Below the pieces are notes generated by a model. That model saw only the letters and a list, made by a program, of their open reading frames with translations, did not search any database and was not told the origin of the DNA. 7,911 bases of DNA, taken from Clostridiales bacterium. Lineage in GTDB: Bacteria; Bacillota; Clostridia; Christensenellales; UBA3700. Below are positions 6,150 to 7,911 of this stretch, one piece after another. Location: contig JAAVHQ010000010.1 of NCBI GenBank assembly GCA_014799645.1, forward strand, positions 1-7,911. Reading direction: 5' to 3'. Numbering within the stretch: position 1 is the first letter of the stretch; the number at the start of each line of letters is the position of its first letter. Both the position numbers and the translations under genes were made by a program.

Positions 6150-6374
6150 ATGATTAAACTTGAACAAATACGTATGAATATTGCGGAAGCGATAAAGCAA
6201 AGCGGACTTACTCAAACAGAGTTGGCTCGTAGAATCGGAGTAAAACAACAGCAAATTTCATGCTATCTGAAATGCGAGAAATTGCCCACGCTTGACACGT
6301 TTGCAAAACTTTGCGCCGTACTTGACTTAGAAGCAAATGAAATTCTTTGCGTAGAGGATTATTTTTCAAATTAA
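6150..6374 (+). CDS. Small XRE/Cro-CI family DNA-binding protein (plus strand)
   Basis: This 74-residue single-domain HTH protein has its HTH at about residues 21-42 (TQTELARRIG, then recognition helix VKQQQISCYL) and ends LEANEILCVEDYFSN. It is the same length as the divergent gene at 5792-6016 and a paralogue of it. The HTH here is closer to the family norm (SGLTQTELARRIGV). The ATG at 6150 has a good Shine-Dalgarno, AAAAGGAG (6134-6141), 8 bases upstream. The 133-base gap between the two starts carries three evenly spaced operators. No toxin, integrase, peptidase or membrane partner lies next to it; the next gene downstream is rpsL about 500 bases away with its own promoter. The arrangement resembles a Cro/CI-type switch lacking other phage genes. 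Target genes beyond the pair itself are unknown. Confidence 0.9.
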   Translation: MIKLEQIRMNIAEAIKQSGLTQTELARRIGVKQQQISCYLKCEKLPTLDTFAKLCAVLDLEANEILCVEDYFSN

Positions 6375-6382
6375 AAAACCAT

Positions 6383-6410
6383 GCTTAATTGGTGGCAACA
6401 GTAGGATAAC
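6383..6410 (+). repeat. Diverged direct repeat, copy A
   Basis: GCTTAATTGG, six variable bases, then CAGTAGGATAAC. It matches 6477-6504 with the same internal spacing (about 20 of 28 positions). The differences within the conserved blocks are all transitions. Function unknown. Confidence 0.5.
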
Positions 6411-6438
6411 CCAAGTCCACCGCCCAAACCCTCAAACC

Positions 6439-6475
6439 ATATATTATAATATTATATAATAATCAATATATATAT
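6439..6475. other. A+T-only tract between the direct repeats
   Basis: This stretch is nearly pure A and T and contains TATAAT on + at 6445-6450 and 6455-6460, and on minus at 6448-6443 and 6456-6451. No -35 box sits at a suitable distance on either strand, so I do not call a promoter. It may simply be easily melted DNA. Confidence 0.5.
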
Positions 6476-6476
6476 C

Positions 6477-6504
6477 GCTCAGTTGGCAGTTTCAGTAGAA
6501 TAAC
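6477..6504 (+). repeat. Diverged direct repeat, copy B
   Basis: GCTCAGTTGG, six variable bases, then CAGTAGAATAAC; it pairs with copy A 94 bases upstream. The first block resembles a tRNA D-arm, but no cloverleaf can be formed. A short hairpin follows (CTTACCCC at 6504-6511 with GGGGAAG at 6522-6528, one bulged A). Confidence 0.5.
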
Positions 6505-6570
6505 TTACCCCTCTTTTCGGTGGGGAAGCAGATAGTCAACGGATAAAAAGAAAGATTTTTCGTTGAATTG

Positions 6571-6621
6571 CATTTTCTCGAGCCGAGTAATACTTTATGT
6601 ATTATGAGCGTGAGAAAAATG
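6571..6621. other. Long imperfect hairpin
   Basis: An outer stem CATTTTCTC (6571-6579) pairs with GAGAAAAATG (6612-6621) with one bulge. An inner perfect stem TAATAC (6588-6593), loop TTTAT, GTATTA (6599-6604) closes the tip. An asymmetric purine-rich internal loop separates them. It lies directly before a second large hairpin and upstream of the rpsL promoter. No T-tract follows, so it does not look like an intrinsic terminator. Confidence 0.55.
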
Positions 6622-6624
6622 GTA

Positions 6625-6688
6625 TTCGGCGGGAAAGATACTTTTTAGATTTGACTAGACTACTTTTCCAGACTACTTTTCCGCCGAA
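6625..6688. other. Large hairpin with a 12-13 bp stem
   Basis: TTCGGCGGGAAA (6625-6636) pairs with TTTTCCGCCGAA (6677-6688) with a single G-T wobble, plus one more G-C pair inside. The loop of about 39 bases holds most of a tandem repeat. The stem is followed by A-rich sequence on +, so it is not a + strand terminator. The rpsL -35 box begins 18 bases downstream. Confidence 0.6.
6657..6682 (+). repeat. Tandem 13-bp direct repeat
   Basis: AGACTACTTTTCC occurs twice back to back (6657-6669 and 6670-6682). A degenerate copy, AGATACTTTT (one base shorter), starts at 6636. The second copy forms part of the 3' arm of the hairpin at 6625-6688. The first could pair in its place over the CTTTTCC portion only. 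Confidence 0.8.
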
Positions 6689-6705
6689 AAAATATGCGAA
6701 AACGC

Positions 6706-6734
6706 TTGACTAAACTTTTAATACCATATAAAAT
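6706..6734 (+). promoter_or_regulatory. Sigma-A promoter of the str operon (rpsL)
   Basis: TTGACT (6706-6711), a 17-base spacer, and TAAAAT (6729-6734), each 5/6 to consensus. Transcription should begin near 6741, giving a leader of about 140 bases before the rpsL ATG. Confidence 0.75.
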
Positions 6735-6742
6735 ACTTGTTG

Positions 6743-6764
6743 TATGAGTAGAATTCTACCCATA
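6743..6764. promoter_or_regulatory. Palindrome at the predicted rpsL transcript start
   Basis: The 12-base perfect palindrome GTAGAATTCTAC (6748-6759) is flanked by TATG and CATA, giving a 22-base near-perfect dyad with one mismatched pair. It sits within about 25 bases of the predicted start site, so it could be a repressor site or a 5' RNA hairpin. The same bases encode a possible eight-codon leader ORF (6744-6770). Confidence 0.45.
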
Positions 6765-6781
6765 TACTAAACATTGTACAA

Positions 6782-6806
6782 AAAAACTGCGGGTGTGGCA
6801 GTTTTT
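6782..6806 (+). terminator. Terminator-like hairpin in the rpsL leader (possible attenuator)
   Basis: AAAAACTGC (6782-6790) pairs perfectly with GCAGTTTTT (6798-6806) around loop GGGTGTG. The GC-containing core plus a five-T run gives the shape of an intrinsic terminator. It stands between the rpsL promoter and the gene, about 40-65 bases into the predicted leader, which suggests control by premature termination. It could instead end a transcript coming from upstream. Confidence 0.55.
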
Positions 6807-6817
6807 GGTCAATAGAA

Positions 6818-6852
6818 ATGAGATTATCCTTCGGGGTTGCTGGATAACTCAT
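6818..6852 (+). promoter_or_regulatory. Second leader hairpin upstream of rpsL
   Basis: ATGAGATTATCC (6818-6829) pairs with GGATAACTCAT (6842-6852) over 11 base pairs with a single bulged A. The loop is TTCGGGGTTGCT. It ends 15 bases before the Shine-Dalgarno AGGAGG (6868-6873). A stem with a bulged A and a G-rich loop is a plausible protein- or ligand-binding leader element. I do not recognise it as a known ribosomal-protein leader. Confidence 0.5.
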
Positions 6853-6881
6853 CCGACACATAAACACAGGAGGTTTAAGAA

Positions 6882-7253
6882 ATGCCAACAATCAATCAGT
6901 TAATCAGGCAAGGTCGCGAGAAGCAAGTCAAGAAGTCTACTGCTCCTATCATGCAGAAGAATCCGCAGAAGAGAGGCGTATGTCTTTCGGTTACGACGAC
7001 TTCTCCGAAAAAACCTAACTCCGCTTTGAGAAAGATTGCCAGAGTACGTCTTGTCAACGGTCTTGAAGGTACCATTTACATTCCCGGTATCGGACACAAC
7101 TTGCAAGAGCACAGCGTGGTACTTATCAGAGGCGGCAGAGTTAGAGATTTGCCGGGTGTCAGATATCACATTATTCGTGGTACGTTGGATAGCGCAGGCG
7201 TTGCAAAACGTATGCAGGCTAGATCTAAATATGGCGCAAAGAGACCTAAATAA
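6882..7253 (+). CDS. rpsL: 30S ribosomal protein S12
   Basis: S12 lines the decoding centre of the small subunit and affects tRNA selection accuracy. The 123-residue product is full length and starts MPTINQLIRQGREK. Hallmarks are PQKRGVC (28-34), PKKPNSALRK (42-51), GHNLQEHSVVLIRGG (71-85), DLPGVRYH (89-96) and the basic end SKYGAKRPK. It lacks the insertion near residue 25 found in Bacillus S12. Lys 43 is present, and Asp 89, the RimO methylthiolation site in many bacteria, is present. Residue 88 is Arg (AGA at 7143-7145) where E. coli and most bacteria have Lys, and residue 41 is Ser instead of Thr. Start: AGGAGG at 6868-6873, 8 bases before the ATG. It is first gene of the str operon, followed by rpsG and fusA. 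Confidence 0.99.
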   Translation: MPTINQLIRQGREKQVKKSTAPIMQKNPQKRGVCLSVTTTSPKKPNSALRKIARVRLVNGLEGTIYIPGIGHNLQEHSVVLIRGGRVRDLPGVRYHIIRGTLDSAGVAKRMQARSKYGAKRPK

Positions 7254-7268
7254 GGCGAGCCTATTTAG
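7246..7268 (+). promoter_or_regulatory. Hairpin over the rpsL stop codon
   Basis: CTAAATA (7246-7252) pairs with TATTTAG (7262-7268). Two inner G-C pairs follow a bulged A, with loop CGAG. It encloses the rpsL stop codon and stands in the 59-base rpsL-rpsG gap. In E. coli this gap holds the S7 site for feedback control, but the sequence here is not recognisably that site. Confidence 0.4.
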
Positions 7269-7312
7269 TCGGATGTAATTTTATTCACAATCTTAAAAAG
7301 GAGGTATAATTT

Positions 7313-7783
7313 ATGCCAAGAAGAAATTCTGTCCCTGTTAGGGACGTATTGCCGGATCCTATGTACGGCAGTAAGGTTATCACAAAATTTGTCAATCAAA
7401 TTATGTGGGACGGTAAGAAAGGTACGGCGCAGTCAATCGTATACGGCGCATTTGAGATAATAGAACAAAAGTTGGGTATGCCCGCAATGGAGGTATTCAA
7501 CAAGGCTATGGACAACGTAATGCCTTCACTCGAAGTTAAGGCGCGTCGCGTAGGCGGTTCTACTTACCAAGTACCGATGGAAATTCGTCCTGCAAGAAGA
7601 CAGACTCTTGCTATCAGATGGCTCGTAATGTTTTCTCGTAAGAGAGGCGAAAAGACCATGGTTGAGAGAGTTGCCGCAGAATTGATGGATGCATACAACA
7701 ACACGGGCAATTCCGTGAAGAAGAAAGAAGATATGCACAGAATGGCAGAAGCCAACAAGGCTTTCGCTCACTATCGTTGGTAA
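7313..7783 (+). CDS. rpsG: 30S ribosomal protein S7
   Basis: S7 starts assembly of the 30S head by binding the 3' domain of 16S rRNA and contacts E-site tRNA. The 156-residue product is of standard length and starts MPRRNSVPVRDVLPDP. It carries the S7 signature region (GSKVITKFVNQIMWDGKK), KARRVGGSTYQVPMEI (76-91), and the C-terminal MHRMAEANKAFAHYRW. The start has AAGGAGG (7298-7304) 8 bases upstream. It lies 59 bases after rpsL and 30 bases before fusA with no terminator between, so all three should be one transcript. No unusual residues were noticed. Confidence 0.99.
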   Translation: MPRRNSVPVRDVLPDPMYGSKVITKFVNQIMWDGKKGTAQSIVYGAFEIIEQKLGMPAMEVFNKAMDNVMPSLEVKARRVGGSTYQVPMEIRPARRQTLAIRWLVMFSRKRGEKTMVERVAAELMDAYNNTGNSVKKKEDMHRMAEANKAFAHYRW

Positions 7784-7813
7784 TCCCCGCGATACATTAT
7801 TGAGAGGTAAAAA

Positions 7814-7911
7814 ATGGCTAGAGAATATTCTTTGGAAAATACAAGAAATATCGGCATCATGGCTCACATCGATGCCGGCAAGACCACCACTAGTGAAAGA
7901 ATTTTGTTCTA
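7814..7911 (+). CDS. fusA: Elongation factor G, N-terminal fragment
   Basis: EF-G is the GTPase that drives translocation on the ribosome. The 32 complete codons before the window edge read MAREYSLENTRNIGIMAHID followed by AGKTTTSERILF, including the P-loop AHIDAGKT. This is the EF-G N-terminus, although the paralogous tetracycline-protection proteins share the P-loop. Position after rpsL-rpsG makes fusA the clear choice. The Shine-Dalgarno GAGAGG (7802-7807) is 6 bases before the ATG. The gene is cut by the window end, not broken. Confidence 0.96.
   Translation, partial: MAREYSLENTRNIGIMAHIDAGKTTTSERILF

Noticed and set aside
6381..6404. Trp-rich leader peptide (ATG, MLNWWQQ, stop), as in trp attenuators
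   Set aside because: There is no ribosome binding site, no terminator directly after it and no tryptophan gene downstream; two adjacent Trp codons alone are not enough.
6477..6540. tRNA gene or tRNA fragment suggested by GCTCAGTTGGCAG
   Set aside because: The D-arm-like block has no closing GAGC partner, and no anticodon arm, T arm or acceptor stem can be drawn around it.
6651..6679. A second promoter with TTGACT at 6651-6656
   Set aside because: No -10-like hexamer occurs at 16-18 bases, in contrast to the TTGACT at 6706-6711.
6625..6688. Intrinsic terminator for the + strand XRE gene
   Set aside because: The stem is strong but is followed by an A-run on +, and it lies 250 bases after the gene.

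Overview
The window looks like chromosomal DNA of a Gram-positive-type bacterium of the Bacillota, most likely a Clostridia-like anaerobe. This rests on strong AGGAGG-type ribosome binding sites, TTGACT promoters, the secA-prfB neighbourhood, a 123-residue ribosomal protein S12 without the extra segment found in Bacillus, and the tail of a BspA-type leucine-rich-repeat surface protein. No rRNA or tRNA gene, CRISPR array or transposase was found. The taxonomic call is an inference from gene style, not a database result.

Layout. (1) Positions 3-188: C-terminal end of a BspA-like leucine-rich-repeat protein, entering from the left edge and followed by a strong hairpin (222-248). (2) Positions 305-5623: a promoter, then secA (preprotein translocase ATPase), prfB (release factor 2) and tsaD (tRNA t6A37 synthase subunit), all on the + strand. 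prfB and tsaD are 6 bases apart. secA and prfB are separated by 387 bases containing two copies of an approximately 130-base structured repeat facing each other. A third copy follows tsaD. (3) Positions 5792-6374: two divergent 74-residue XRE-type helix-turn-helix proteins, paralogous to each other. Three 15-bp inverted-repeat operators lie between them at an exact 29-bp period. This block is visibly more A+T-rich than its neighbours and has the form of a miniature phage-type genetic switch. (4) Positions 6375-6881: about 500 bases without a convincing gene, holding a diverged direct-repeat pair, an A+T tract, several large hairpins and then the rpsL promoter and a leader with a terminator-like hairpin. 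(5) Positions 6882-7911: the start of the str operon, rpsL (S12), rpsG (S7) and the first 32 codons of fusA (EF-G), cut by the right edge.

The housekeeping genes belong to protein export, translation termination, tRNA modification and the ribosome. The parts least explained by known families are the XRE pair with its phased operators, the three-copy structured repeat, and the structured DNA/RNA upstream of rpsL. The RF2 gene has no programmed frameshift site. S12 carries Arg at the position (88) where most bacteria have the streptomycin-relevant Lys.
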